Shown in pieces: positions 43,962-53,156 of a stretch of 64,000 bases of DNA. The notes under the pieces were generated by a model that worked only from the letters and a program-made list of their open reading frames with translations, had not been told where the DNA came from and ran no database searches. How positions within the stretch are numbered: position 1 is the first letter of the stretch; each line of letters begins with the position of its first letter. The position numbers were made by a program, and so were the translations under genes. Source of the DNA: Oscillospiraceae bacterium (GTDB lineage Bacteria > Bacillota > Clostridia > Oscillospirales > CAG-272); NCBI GenBank assembly GCA_015064155.1, contig SVST01000004.1, positions 1 through 64,000 of the forward strand, written 5' to 3'.

Positions 43962-44212
43962 CGCTACCCCGGGGGGAAGGCTTCTTTTTCCGCCGGAGCG
44001 TTTTGGCAACGGCAAAATGCTATCGGTAGTACCGAAAGTTCGACACAAAAAATAAAAACTCTCACGCAACAAAACTCTCTGTGAAAGTTTTGAAAGGGTT
44101 TGGGAAAACTTTTTCAAAAGTTTTCCCAAGAAAACCTAATTGCTGTGAAAGTTTTTGGAGGGTGTGTGGGAGAAACATTTCCCAAAAACGTTCCTCCCAC
44201 AAAAAGATCACT
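43962..44212 (-). repeat. Dispersed hairpin-rich repeat, copy B (inverted)
   Basis: Read on the minus strand it gives GGGAAAACTTTTGAAAAAGT, CTTTCAAAACTTTCACAG, GCGTGAGAGTTTTTATTTTT and GATAGCATTTTGCCGTTGCC in the same order as copies A and C. With copy A it encloses the XRE/SLOG pair as inverted repeats. The terminal hairpin may end transcription of the ABC exporter gene. Confidence 0.65.
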
Positions 44213-44216
44213 CTTC

Positions 44217-45932
44217 TCATTCCTCTCGGAACTGCTGACTGTAGAGCGTTGCGTAGGTGCCGCCCAGAGCGATCAGCTCGTCGTGTGTTCCCTGCTCGGT
44301 GATCTCGCCGTTGTCAATCACCGCGATTTCGTCGGCATTCTTGATGGTGGACAGCCGGTGTGCCACCACCAGCGTGGTACGTCCGCGGCACAGCTCGTCC
44401 AACGCCTGCTGAATCAAAATCTCGGTGGTGTTGTCCAAGGCACTGGTCGCCTCGTCCAAGATCAGAATCGGCGGATTTTTCAGGAATACCCGCGCGATGC
44501 AAAGCCTCTGCTTTTGTCCGCCCGACAGACGCACGCCGCGCTCGCCGATTACGGTGTCGTACCCCTCGGGCATCGACAGAATATAGTCGTGAATATTGGC
44601 GCGCTTTGCCGCCTCGATCACCTCTTCGTCGCTCGCGTCCAAACGACCGTACAGAATATTCTCACGCACGCTCGCATTAAACAGATAAATATCCTGCTGG
44701 ACGATTCCGATATTGCGACGGAGGGATGCCAGCGTAATGTCACCGATCTCCTTACCGTCAATGCGGATCGAGCCCGATTTGACGTTGTAAAAATGCGGAA
44801 TCAGATGACAGATCGTGGTCTTTCCGCCACCGCTGGGACCAACCAGCGCAAAGGTCTTCCCCGCCTCAATGTGCAAATCGACGTTTTTCAGCACGTCCCC
44901 CTCCTCGCCATAGGCAGAGGTCACACCCGAAAACTCGATCTCCCCCTGCAACCGTTCCACGTCCTCGGCACCTGCAGGGTCGCACTCGGGGGCGGTGTCC
45001 ATGATCTCCACAAAGCGCGTAAAGCCCGCAACGCCGTCCTGAAAGCTCTCCATAAAGCGAATCAGTGTGTTCACGGGGCTCAAAAAGAGGTTCACCGACA
45101 CGATAAACGCCGAATACTCGGCAAAGTTGATGCGTCCGTTATACAAAAAGATACCGCCCGCAACCAAGATTACCACGTTGAATACGTCGGTGATAAAGGT
45201 GGTGGCAGAATGGAAAATCCCCATCGCGCGGTAGGCATCGCGGCTTGCCTCGCGGAACTGCGCGTTTCCCACCTCAAACTTTTCGGCTTCCTTTCGGGCA
45301 TTGGTGAATGCCTTGGTCACGCGGATGCCCGAAATGCTGTTTTCCAACGATGCGTTGATGATCGCCACCGATTGACGGCGCTCCTGAAATGCCTTGCGCA
45401 TTTTTTGACGCGTAAAGCTTGCAATCACGATCAGAATCGGCACGCAAGCAAAAATGATCAGAGTCAGCCACACGTCGATGGTACACAGATACACAAACGA
45501 CAAAATGATTGAAATGCCCGAGATAATCAGATTTTCGGGTCCGTGGTGCGCAAGCTCCACCACGTCAAAAAGGTCTGTGGTCATGCGCGACATGATCTTC
45601 CCCGTTTCGTTGTTGTCATAAAACGAAAACGGCAGCTTTTCCAAATGGTTAAAAAGATCGCTGCGCATCTGCGATTGCATTCGCACACCCATCATGTGTC
45701 CGTAGAATTGAATAAAATAGTTGAGCAGCATCCGCACGAAATACAGTGCCAGCAGCCCACACCCCACCAGCACGATCATGCGGTATTTCCGCGTGGGAAT
45801 CAGGTCGTTGAGCATCGTCCGCGTGGCGATCGGATACAGAATGGCAATGGCAGACACCAAAAAGGATGCCGCAAGATCCATCGCAAGCAGCTTTTTGTGG
45901 GGCTTGTAGTAGCTTAAAAATCGTTTAATCAT
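44217..45932 (-). CDS. ABC exporter, fused membrane and ATPase domains
   Basis: The 571-residue half-transporter has six membrane helices (about 1-310) and an ATPase domain with Walker A GPSGGGKTTICHLI, signature LSGGQKQRLCIAR and Walker B ILDEATSALD. It is of the MsbA/multidrug type and would work as a homodimer or with a partner not seen here. The ATG at 45932 overlaps the end of the phosphopantetheinyl transferase gene (ATGATTAA), so the two are coupled. The cargo is unknown. Confidence 0.88.
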   Translation of the reverse strand: MIKRFLSYYKPHKKLLAMDLAASFLVSAIAILYPIATRTMLNDLIPTRKYRMIVLVGCGLLALYFVRMLLNYFIQFYGHMMGVRMQSQMRSDLFNHLEKLPFSFYDNNETGKIMSRMTTDLFDVVELAHHGPENLIISGISIILSFVYLCTIDVWLTLIIFACVPILIVIASFTRQKMRKAFQERRQSVAIINASLENSISGIRVTKAFTNARKEAEKFEVGNAQFREASRDAYRAMGIFHSATTFITDVFNVVILVAGGIFLYNGRINFAEYSAFIVSVNLFLSPVNTLIRFMESFQDGVAGFTRFVEIMDTAPECDPAGAEDVERLQGEIEFSGVTSAYGEEGDVLKNVDLHIEAGKTFALVGPSGGGKTTICHLIPHFYNVKSGSIRIDGKEIGDITLASLRRNIGIVQQDIYLFNASVRENILYGRLDASDEEVIEAAKRANIHDYILSMPEGYDTVIGERGVRLSGGQKQRLCIARVFLKNPPILILDEATSALDNTTEILIQQALDELCRGRTTLVVAHRLSTIKNADEIAVIDNGEITEQGTHDELIALGGTYATLYSQQFREE

Positions 45933-46614
45933 CGGGGTTCTCGTTTCTCCTTGTTTTTTTCTCGGACAGACGCTCCAAAAGCTCGTGTCGCGCCAGCATC
46001 CGAATTTGCTTTGGCATGGCAAGCTCCCGACGCGCGCAAACCGAAATCACCGAATTCTCTTCTCGGTAGTCCCAAAATCGAATGCCGTACTGCGCAGTCG
46101 CCGTGCAGGTGTCGCTCTTTTGCAAGACTCGCAGTCCGTCGCCCTGCCATTTTGCGAATGCCTCTTTTTTCGTCCAAATGCGAAGAAAAGCCTCCAACGT
46201 GCCTCCCTCTTCTTCATAGGCTTGCCGTTCGCCCTCGGTAAACCAACGCATTACCATGCGTTCGGGCTCGATGCGCGACTCGCGCCCCGTGTCCTCGGCA
46301 TCGATCCCGATACGGGGGGATACCCCGTCGGCATCGGCGCGGTCAATCGCCAGGAAAACGTGCGTGGCTGTGTGCGTGTAGTTAAAATCGATCGGCAAGT
46401 CGCACAAATACGGTCGTCCGAGCGCGGTATAGGCAAGCTTTCCGGTATAGCCCGCCGCCTCCAACAGCAACAGCCCGCCAAGGCTTGCCAAGGTACTCGA
46501 TTCGGCTACACATCTCGGGTGTTGCGCGTGCCACGCGTCGAAGAAGGCACACCGCGAGGCCGTTTTCTCAACCGGGGGAAGCTCCGACAGACGAATCCCG
46601 TATAGCTCGACCAT
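45925..46614 (-). CDS. 4'-Phosphopantetheinyl transferase (Sfp-type)
   Basis: The 229-residue protein has the Sfp-family Mg-binding and catalytic motifs IGIDAED and RIWTKKEAFAKWQGDG. It transfers phosphopantetheine from CoA to carrier proteins. Its overlap with an ABC exporter gene might hint at a natural product, but no synthase is present in the window; it may simply serve fatty acid synthesis. No clear ribosome binding site precedes the ATG. Confidence 0.85.
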   Translation of the reverse strand: MVELYGIRLSELPPVEKTASRCAFFDAWHAQHPRCVAESSTLASLGGLLLLEAAGYTGKLAYTALGRPYLCDLPIDFNYTHTATHVFLAIDRADADGVSPRIGIDAEDTGRESRIEPERMVMRWFTEGERQAYEEEGGTLEAFLRIWTKKEAFAKWQGDGLRVLQKSDTCTATAQYGIRFWDYREENSVISVCARRELAMPKQIRMLARHELLERLSEKKTRRNENPDD

Positions 46615-46717
46615 GCAGTTTTCCTCTCTTTCTTGAAGATTCGTCTATATTTTACCACAAAAGAGGGGCTTTGTAAACCAAAAAAAGACTTTTCTTGAAA
46701 AAAACGGAAAAAATCTC

Positions 46718-46762
46718 TTGACTTTTTTTGCAAAAAAAGTATAATAGAATTAGAATTATTCT
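46718..46762 (+). promoter_or_regulatory. Promoter and palindrome before the Fur-family gene
   Basis: TTGACT (46718-46723), 16 bases and TATAAT (46740-46745) form the promoter. AGAAT-T-ATTCT (46752-46762) is a 5-1-5 palindrome just downstream, a plausible autoregulatory Fur/PerR-type site. Confidence 0.55.
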
Positions 46763-46782
46763 TTTTCAAGGAGAAATCAAGC

Positions 46783-47169
46783 ATGACCAAACAAAGAGAA
46801 CTGATTTTAAGCATTCTGAAGCAGTCCGACCGCCACCTGACCGCCGACGAAATTTTCTTTCTTGCCAAGCTGAAAATGCCCAGCATTGCCATGGCAACCA
46901 TTTATAACAACCTCAATGCCATGCACGAGGCGGGAATGATCAACCGTTTGCACATCGACGGCGTTGCCGATTGCTTTGACAAGATCACCGATGCGCACGA
47001 CCACCTGCTTTGCGACCGTTGCGGAAAGATCACCGATATTCGTCTTCCCCACCTTGCCGAGGAGCTGGAGCGCGAGCTTGCCACCGAGATTGAGGATTAT
47101 GAATTGACCGTTCATTACGTTTGCGCCGAGTGCCGCCGCGCGCCCAAAAGACGCGCCGTACAGCAATAA
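46783..47169 (+). CDS. Fur-family metalloregulator (PerR/Fur-like)
   Basis: The 128-residue protein has the winged helix of Fur proteins (RHLTADEIFFLAKLKMPSIA, MATIYNNLNAMHEAGMI), the metal-site motif DAHDHLLCDRCGKI and a second CAEC pair for structural zinc. It probably represses metal or peroxide stress genes. AAGGAG precedes the ATG. The next gene begins 5 bases after its stop, so they form an operon. Confidence 0.9.
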   Translation: MTKQRELILSILKQSDRHLTADEIFFLAKLKMPSIAMATIYNNLNAMHEAGMINRLHIDGVADCFDKITDAHDHLLCDRCGKITDIRLPHLAEELERELATEIEDYELTVHYVCAECRRAPKRRAVQQ

Positions 47170-47174
47170 AGCGC

Positions 47175-47894
47175 ATGGCACAGATGCAATTTGACCGTCA
47201 GCAGGCGATTCTTGCCCTGCTGGAAAGCAAAAAAAGCGCAACCGTTCGCGAGCTTGCACGGGCGGTGTTTGCCAGCGAGGCTTCGGTGCGCCGCGATTTG
47301 GAGGCAATGGAGGCGCAGGGCTACCTCCACCGTGTTTACGGCGGTGCGGTCCTTTCTCAGCAGGCAAATGCCATTACCCCCTTGGTTCTGCGCGACGGGG
47401 AGCATGCCGCCCAAAAGGAGGAGGTTGCACGCGCGGCGGCGGACATGGTGCAGGACGGCTCCACGCTGATTCTTGACGCGTCGTCCACCACGCGCCGTAT
47501 GCTGAAGCACCTGGAGCATCGGCACGGCTTGCGGATTTTTACCAACAACGTGCGCGCCTTGGAGCAGCTTGCCAATTCCGATGCCGAGATCTACCTCACG
47601 GGCGGACTTTACGACCGAAAAAACCACGCGCTCGTGGGTCCCGCGGCGGAACGGTTTCTCCAAACGGTCACAGCGGATATGCTCTTCTTTTCCAGCCAAG
47701 GGCTTTCGGAAAGCGGAGAAATCAGTGACGTATCGGCAATCGACAATTCACTCCGCCGCGTGATGCTCTCGCGCGCCAAGCAAAAGATTTTTCTGTGCGA
47801 CAGCTCCAAGGTGGGGCTGCGCCGCGACTTCGTCCTCTGCACCCGCCACGAGGTCGATTGCATTCTCTGCGACCAAAAATTGCCTTGGGAATGA
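47175..47894 (+). CDS. DeoR-family transcriptional regulator
   Basis: The 239-residue protein has a DeoR helix-turn-helix (TVRELARAVFASEASVRRDL) and a sugar-phosphate sensor domain ending SRAKQKIFLCDSSKVG. It is paralogous to the DeoR protein at 25.1 kb. The ribosome binding site is weak; translation is probably coupled to the Fur-type gene 5 bases upstream. An ATG 9 bases later is an alternative start. Its target genes are not evident. Confidence 0.87.
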   Translation: MAQMQFDRQQAILALLESKKSATVRELARAVFASEASVRRDLEAMEAQGYLHRVYGGAVLSQQANAITPLVLRDGEHAAQKEEVARAAADMVQDGSTLILDASSTTRRMLKHLEHRHGLRIFTNNVRALEQLANSDAEIYLTGGLYDRKNHALVGPAAERFLQTVTADMLFFSSQGLSESGEISDVSAIDNSLRRVMLSRAKQKIFLCDSSKVGLRRDFVLCTRHEVDCILCDQKLPWE

Positions 47895-47907
47895 ATGGTA
47901 TAGAGAT

Positions 47908-48095
47908 TTACGGGGGAGGAACTTTTGAAAAAGTTCCTCCCCGCACCCCTCTTCAAAACTTTCACAGCATTTTTTTGTGTGTGAAAGTTTTTGTTTTTGG
48001 ACTTCGATATACTGCCGATAGCATTTTGCCGTTGCCAAAACGCTCTGCCGAAAAAGCAACATTTTCCACGAAAATGTGTGGGTGTAATCATGCGC
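47908..48095 (+). repeat. Dispersed hairpin-rich repeat, copy C, and 400-base gap
   Basis: GAGGAACTTTTGAAAAAGTTCCTC, CTTTCACAGCATTTTTTTG and GATAGCATTTTGCCGTTGCC follow the order of copies A and B. The remainder of the gap (48096-48295) holds AATTCATGCAACCCGGGGGTTGCAATTCAT-type inverted motifs and, near 48240-48270, a CCCCCACCGG...GGTGGGGG-like hairpin that may terminate the minus-strand gene. No gene is seen. Confidence 0.6.
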
Positions 48096-48295
48096 CAAAG
48101 TCGCAATTCATGGCGCAGCCAATTCATGAGCGTTTACGCTCAATTCATGCAACCCGGGGGTTGCAATTCATTCCCCCTGTCGTCCGCTGTCAAACCAAAC
48201 AGTTGAGGTGTAGGATGCTTCGCATCCGTGATATGCCACAAAAATCCCCCACCGGTTTTCCGATGGGGGACGTTTGTTCCGTATACGGTCTTCAA

Positions 48296-49315
48296 TCAAT
48301 AAATGATGGGCTCGGGCTTGCCGGTTTCCGAGGACTTGATGATTGCCTCGCAAGCGGCAACGGTACGTGCGCCCTCCTCTGCCGAAATTCTGGGCTGGGT
48401 GTTGGTGAGAATGCACTCTACGAACTCGTCGATCTCTGCCGCTACGTTGTGGTTTGCGATCTTTACGGGAATCTTATGCTCGATGTTGATCAGCTTCGTG
48501 CCGAACATCTTCTTCTCGCCGTTATATTCGTCCAGGAACAACGACATCGTGGGAGAGGTGTTGTCAACGATGATGGTACCCTTGGTTCCGTAGATTACGG
48601 TGCGCATGGTGTAGTTTCTCTTGCATCCCGTGGAAACCAAAACCTTACCCGACAGCTTCTCATCGAATTTCATCAGCGCGATGGTGCAGTCATCGCAGGG
48701 CCAATCCTTGAGTGCCTCGTGCGTGGAGTAGGAGAATGCCTCAACCGGCTCTCTGCCTGCCAGCCAACGAACCAGGTCAACCGCATGACAGCCGCCGCCC
48801 GTTACGGGATGACGCTTGTTTGCGGGATCCTTACGCCAGCCTTGAATGTCAACGTAGTCGTGTGCGTACTCGGACTCGATGAAGTAAACGTCGCCAAGGA
48901 GTCCCTCCTCGATAAAGCTCTTTGCCTTTGCAAAGCCGGGAGCCACGCGGCAAACCTGACCTACCATCAACAATTTACCCGTTTCCTCGGAAACACGGAT
49001 CATCTCCTTGCACTCGTCGGCATGCAACGCCAGGGGCTTCTCGCACAATACGTGCTTGCCTGCGCGCAAAGCCGCTACTACCATTTCCAGGTGGAAGTGG
49101 TCGGGAGAGGTGACGCAAACGGCATCGATCTCGGGATCTGCCAGCATATCGCGGTAATCGGTGCTGATCTTGGTAACACCGTACTCCTCTGCACGCATTT
49201 TCAGCTTCTCTTCGTCAACGTCGCAAAGAGCAGCCAGGCGAGCCTTGGAGGAACGAACGATACCGTCGGCATGCGATTTGCCGATACCCAGCGAAATAAC
49301 ACCAATGTTTAACAT
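48296..49315 (-). CDS. Gfo/Idh/MocA-family oxidoreductase 1
   Basis: The 339-residue protein has an N-terminal Rossmann domain (NIGVISLGIGKSHADGIVRS) and the family motifs VTSPDHFHLEMVVAALRAGK and HVLCEKPLALHADECKEM, with GGGCHAVDLVRWLAG further on. Such enzymes oxidise or reduce sugars and cyclitols with NAD(P). The substrate is unknown. It is divergent from the PocR-AraC regulator gene, which probably controls it. Confidence 0.88.
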   Translation of the reverse strand: MLNIGVISLGIGKSHADGIVRSSKARLAALCDVDEEKLKMRAEEYGVTKISTDYRDMLADPEIDAVCVTSPDHFHLEMVVAALRAGKHVLCEKPLALHADECKEMIRVSEETGKLLMVGQVCRVAPGFAKAKSFIEEGLLGDVYFIESEYAHDYVDIQGWRKDPANKRHPVTGGGCHAVDLVRWLAGREPVEAFSYSTHEALKDWPCDDCTIALMKFDEKLSGKVLVSTGCKRNYTMRTVIYGTKGTIIVDNTSPTMSLFLDEYNGEKKMFGTKLINIEHKIPVKIANHNVAAEIDEFVECILTNTQPRISAEEGARTVAACEAIIKSSETGKPEPIIY

Positions 49316-49356
49316 GATTCAGTCTTCCTTTCGTGATTAAAATTCCATACAGTATG

Positions 49357-49385
49357 ATTATAACAAATATCGACCGCCATTTCAA
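49357..49385 (-). promoter_or_regulatory. Promoter of oxidoreductase 1
   Basis: On the minus strand TTGAAA (49380-49385), 17 bases and TATAAT (49357-49362) precede the gene by about 40 bases. Confidence 0.65.
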
Positions 49386-49409
49386 TGAAAGATACAAAAA
49401 ATAATTTGA

Positions 49410-49457
49410 AAAATCCATAAAAAAAGACTTGCATTTTATGGATTTTTGGGATATAAT
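49410..49457 (+). promoter_or_regulatory. Promoter and 13-bp inverted repeat before the AraC gene
   Basis: TTGCAT (49429-49434) and TATAAT (49452-49457) are spaced by 17 bases. AAAATCCATAAAA (49410-49422) and TTTTATGGATTTT (49434-49446) are perfect inverted repeats that bracket the -35 element, a likely regulator site shared by the divergent genes. Confidence 0.6.
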
Positions 49458-49493
49458 GAGAGCAATCCAAAAAAAAGCAGAGGAGGGGACGCT

Positions 49494-50333
49494 ATGAAGC
49501 AATGGAAAACCGAAGAGCTTTTGCAAAATTTTTATGCGATCTCAGGCGTTAAGGTCGCGCTGTTTGACAGCCGCTTCCACTGCGTTGCCGTTGCGGGACA
49601 AAACGAGGGCTACTGCCATTTTCTGCACCGTTCGCGCCACTGCCTCGATACCTGCATGCAATCCGACATCGACGCCTTCCGCCACGTCAGGGAAACCGGA
49701 AAGCCCTACGTTTACAAATGCCCGTTTGGGCTGTTTGAGGCAATCGCGCCCGTGATGATCAACGAAGAGGTACGCGCATATTTGATTTTGGGTCCCGTTG
49801 CCGAGCCGACCAAGGACGGGGATCGGGACTTGCTCGACTGTGCCAAGCGGATTTCGCCCGAATGGAGCGAGGAGATCCTGCGCGCAAAGCTGAAAAAAAT
49901 GATCCGTCTGCACGAAAAAGAGGTCTATGCACTGTGTGACGCGCTAACCGTCTACGCGGCATATTTTGAGAACAGCACGCAGCTGCTCAGCAACGAAAAG
50001 ACCATCGGGCAAATGGTAAAATCCTACGTCGTTCACAACATTTCCAAAAAAATCACCCTCTCCGAGCTAAGCCTGCACGCGCATTGCAGCACGGTAACGC
50101 TCACCGAGCATTTTCGCCGTGAGTACGGAATGACCATCATGCAATACGTTCTCAAAAAGCGAATGCAGCTTGCCGAACAGCTGCTCATCGATAACGTGCT
50201 GTCGATCACCGACATTTCCATCAAGTGCGGTTTTTCCGACGTGGAATATTTCTCCCGTTGCTTTAAAGATACGCACGGACTTCCGCCCAGCGAATGGCGT
50301 GGGAAGCAGACCGACGAACAAAAAAACAAGTAA
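49494..50333 (+). CDS. AraC-family regulator with PocR sensor domain
   Basis: The 279-residue protein has an N-terminal PocR-type ligand domain (about 1-165; LQNFYAISGVKVALFDSRFH, CHFLHRSRHCLDTC, YKCPFGLFEAIAPV) and a C-terminal AraC double helix-turn-helix (SLHAHCSTVTLTEHFRREYG, SITDISIKCGFSDVEYFSRC). PocR domains are thought to bind small hydrocarbon-type ligands. The start with GAGGGG upstream is chosen. It most likely regulates the divergent oxidoreductase. Confidence 0.88.
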   Translation: MKQWKTEELLQNFYAISGVKVALFDSRFHCVAVAGQNEGYCHFLHRSRHCLDTCMQSDIDAFRHVRETGKPYVYKCPFGLFEAIAPVMINEEVRAYLILGPVAEPTKDGDRDLLDCAKRISPEWSEEILRAKLKKMIRLHEKEVYALCDALTVYAAYFENSTQLLSNEKTIGQMVKSYVVHNISKKITLSELSLHAHCSTVTLTEHFRREYGMTIMQYVLKKRMQLAEQLLIDNVLSITDISIKCGFSDVEYFSRCFKDTHGLPPSEWRGKQTDEQKNK

Positions 50334-50394
50334 ACAAAAGCCGTGCATCGTTCCCTTATGGAAAAATGCACGGTTTTGTTATTGTGATTCAAAA

Positions 50395-51738
50395 TTACGG
50401 CTCCTTTACCACGCTGCAGGATTCGATCCCATAATACGAAAATGCTTTTACGGCATTTTCGTCAATCAACTCGCCCGACACCACGATCGGAACGGCGGGC
50501 GGGCAGGAAACCGACGGAGAGGCCAAAATCCGACCGACCGCCTCCTTGGGTGATACCTGTTCAAAGGGAGAAAGCATTGCCTCGCGCACCGACATCACCG
50601 CACGACCTACCGTCGGCCTCGGCGGTTGCTCTCGGATCACGGCACGGCTCGGAATGGCATCCAGTGCCGTTTCCAAGCGCTCCAATCCGAGCGTCCCGAT
50701 TTCGGGAGTCAGCATCAGCACCAGATAATCACGGTCGGCAAACTCGCACACGATTCCCGTGCGACGAAGCAATTCTGCCAGCTCCGTACCGAGATATCCC
50801 CTCTTTTTGGCATCGACCGTCCATTTCAACGGCTCGTTACCGCAAAAGACGTATCCGTTTCGGCAAAGTCTTGCTTTTGCGTCGTTGGCAAGCCTTCCAA
50901 ACTCCTGCAAGCGGTGGGAATACCCCTCGTCAAGCGTTCGATTCAAGGCATCCAACGATTGCAGAATCAAATAGGAGGGGCTGGTTGACGCAAAGGTTGC
51001 AAGTGCCTCCTTGGCACCGATGCAAAAAGCTGACGGCGCACGGTGTGAAAGATGCAGATACGCGCTCCCCGTGAGTGCCGAAAGCGTTTTGTGTGCAGAA
51101 TCGGCGCAGGCATCGGCTCCAAGGTCGATGGGATGACGCGAGGGATTTAAAAATTTCAAATATGCGCCGTGCGCGTTGTCGATCAGGAGCAGTACCCCGA
51201 ATCGGTGACAGACCTCGGCAATCGATGCAACGTCAACGGTATTTCCCAAATAATCGGGAGAGGTCAGATAAACCGCCACGGGAAGCGTCGGAGAAGCTTT
51301 TAAAAAGGCTTCCACGTCATCGGCAGTCACACGACACGAAAGATAGCCGTCCGACTCCTTTTGCGGCAACCAACGAAGCGGAAAATCCAACAGCGCGGCG
51401 GCGGTCAAAAAGGTCTTGTGTGCATTTCTTCCTGCCGCAATCAAGGGAGGACGCGCCTGACTTTTGGCATACCGAACGGCAAGCATCAGCATCGCGCGAA
51501 TGGCAAGCGACGACCCCTCGGTGGAATAATAGGTATCGGCACCGAACAAGCGTCCCGCGTTTTCCTCACTTTCGCGGATAATGCCGTCAGCCTCAAACAA
51601 GCTGTCTGCTCCGTCGATTTCGGTCAGATCCAGTGACTCGACCCCCAAAGGACCGCTTCCCTTATGTCCCGGCATGTGTAACCGTAGGGCATCCTGCTGT
51701 GCATACCTGCGCACGAACTCGCAAATCGGGGTCGTCAT
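50395..51738 (-). CDS. Orn/Lys/Arg decarboxylase-family PLP enzyme
   Basis: The 447-residue protein has ALRLHMPGHKGSGPLG near the N-terminus, DIDG-like LTEIDGADSLFE, and the PLP site SAHKTLSALTGSAYLH with the Schiff-base Lys, typical of the short Gram-positive decarboxylases related to SpeA. It would make a polyamine precursor from a basic amino acid. Its ATG overlaps the stop of the SCIFF maturase gene (ATGA), an odd but probably simple operon link. Confidence 0.87.
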   Translation of the reverse strand: MTTPICEFVRRYAQQDALRLHMPGHKGSGPLGVESLDLTEIDGADSLFEADGIIRESEENAGRLFGADTYYSTEGSSLAIRAMLMLAVRYAKSQARPPLIAAGRNAHKTFLTAAALLDFPLRWLPQKESDGYLSCRVTADDVEAFLKASPTLPVAVYLTSPDYLGNTVDVASIAEVCHRFGVLLLIDNAHGAYLKFLNPSRHPIDLGADACADSAHKTLSALTGSAYLHLSHRAPSAFCIGAKEALATFASTSPSYLILQSLDALNRTLDEGYSHRLQEFGRLANDAKARLCRNGYVFCGNEPLKWTVDAKKRGYLGTELAELLRRTGIVCEFADRDYLVLMLTPEIGTLGLERLETALDAIPSRAVIREQPPRPTVGRAVMSVREAMLSPFEQVSPKEAVGRILASPSVSCPPAVPIVVSGELIDENAVKAFSYYGIESCSVVKEP

Positions 51739-53126
51739 GCCTTTTGTTGCTCGCCAAGCTGCCGTGCGATTGCGACCATGATGGCACATTCCATGCGCTT
51801 GCGGAACAGCTCACAGCCATATTTGTAAACACCCGTAACCGATCCCGTAGCATGGTATGCGTTGGCGGCACATCCGCCCGAGCAATACAGCCTTGCCCAA
51901 CAATCCCGACACTCGGGACGCGCGTAGACGTTGCAGCTTGCAAAATCGCACTGTGTCTTGGTGTTGGTCACACCCTGCCAAATATCACCAAGCTTGAAGG
52001 CTTCCTCCCCAACGAACTGATGGCAAGGATAAAGATCTCCCCACGGTGTCACCGCCATGTACTCGGTTCCCGAGCCGCAGCCCGAAATCCGCTTGTAGAT
52101 GCAGGGACCTCCGGTGAGATCGATCATGTAGTGATAGAAGGTAAAGGGCTTTCCTGCGCGGTCGCGCTCCAGCATCAGTTCGGCAAGCTTTTCGTATTGC
52201 TCAAGCACAATGGGAAGATCCTCCGCAGTCAATTCCGAGGGGTCCCCCGCCGCACAAACCACCGGCTCCATGCTCAGCTCGGTAAAGCCGAGGTCCAGCA
52301 TCACCTGAATATCCTTGAGGAAATCGGGGTTTGCATGGGTAAAGGTACCGCGCATATAGTAATCCTTGCCGCCGCGCGCCTCGACCAGCTTTTGGAACTT
52401 GGGAACGATCTTTTCCCAGCTTCCGTTTCCTGCATAGTCGATGCGGAAGCGGTCGTGAATTTCTTTCCGTCCGTCCAGACTCAGCACCACGTTGGCACAC
52501 TCACGGTTTGCAAAATCAATGACGTCATCGTCGATCAGGATCCCGTTGGTGGTCAAGGTAAAGCGGAAATTCTTGTTGTGTTTCTTTTCAATGCTGCGCG
52601 CATAAGCCACAAGCTCCTTGACAACGTCAAAGTTCATCAAGGGCTCACCGCCGAAAAAGTCCACCTCAAGATTGCGGCGGCTTCCCGAGTTGGCAACCAA
52701 AAAATCAAGTGCCTGCTTGCCTACCTCAAAGCTCATCACGGCACGGTCGCCGTGGTACTTTCCTTGGCTGGCAAAGCAATAGGAGCAGTTCAGATTGCAG
52801 GTGTGCGCGATGTGCAGGCAAAGAGCCTTCACCACACCCGAGGTTTTTTCCTTCAGGTGCCCCGCCATCGGCTCAAAGGAATCCGAGGAAAACAGCTTCC
52901 CGTTCTCCTTGAGCGAAAGAATCTGCTCGTAACACTCCTCTAAGTCGGCAGGGGTAACGTCCTCGCGGTCTGCATATTTCTCTTTTGCGGCAGCAATAAC
53001 GCTTTCGCGGTCGTTGTTTTCAAACATGGCGATCATATCGTACGCAACCTCGTCCACAACGTGAACCGAGCCCGAGCAAACGTCAAGCACGATATGGTAG
53101 CCGCCAAGCCGGTATTGATGGATCAT
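51735..53126 (-). CDS. Radical SAM maturase of the SCIFF peptide
   Basis: The 463-residue protein has an N-terminal recognition region (IHQYRLGGYHIVLDVCSGSV), the radical SAM motif CNLNCSYCFA near residue 113, FFGGEPLMNF, and a C-terminal SPASM-type domain with CGSGTEYMAV, CNVYARPECRDCWARLYC and SGGCA. This layout and the adjacent Cys-rich peptide gene identify the thioether-forming SCIFF maturase family of Clostridia. The start at 53126 has GAAGGAGA upstream. It cross-links Cys to other residues in the peptide. Confidence 0.93.
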   Translation of the reverse strand: MIHQYRLGGYHIVLDVCSGSVHVVDEVAYDMIAMFENNDRESVIAAAKEKYADREDVTPADLEECYEQILSLKENGKLFSSDSFEPMAGHLKEKTSGVVKALCLHIAHTCNLNCSYCFASQGKYHGDRAVMSFEVGKQALDFLVANSGSRRNLEVDFFGGEPLMNFDVVKELVAYARSIEKKHNKNFRFTLTTNGILIDDDVIDFANRECANVVLSLDGRKEIHDRFRIDYAGNGSWEKIVPKFQKLVEARGGKDYYMRGTFTHANPDFLKDIQVMLDLGFTELSMEPVVCAAGDPSELTAEDLPIVLEQYEKLAELMLERDRAGKPFTFYHYMIDLTGGPCIYKRISGCGSGTEYMAVTPWGDLYPCHQFVGEEAFKLGDIWQGVTNTKTQCDFASCNVYARPECRDCWARLYCSGGCAANAYHATGSVTGVYKYGCELFRKRMECAIMVAIARQLGEQQKA

Positions 53127-53156
53127 TGATATTCTCCTTCGTATGTTCAATCACTA

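Noticed and set aside
45925-46614. Natural product cluster suggested by phosphopantetheinyl transferase plus ABC exporter
   Set aside because: No carrier protein, synthase or peptide synthetase gene is present in the window.
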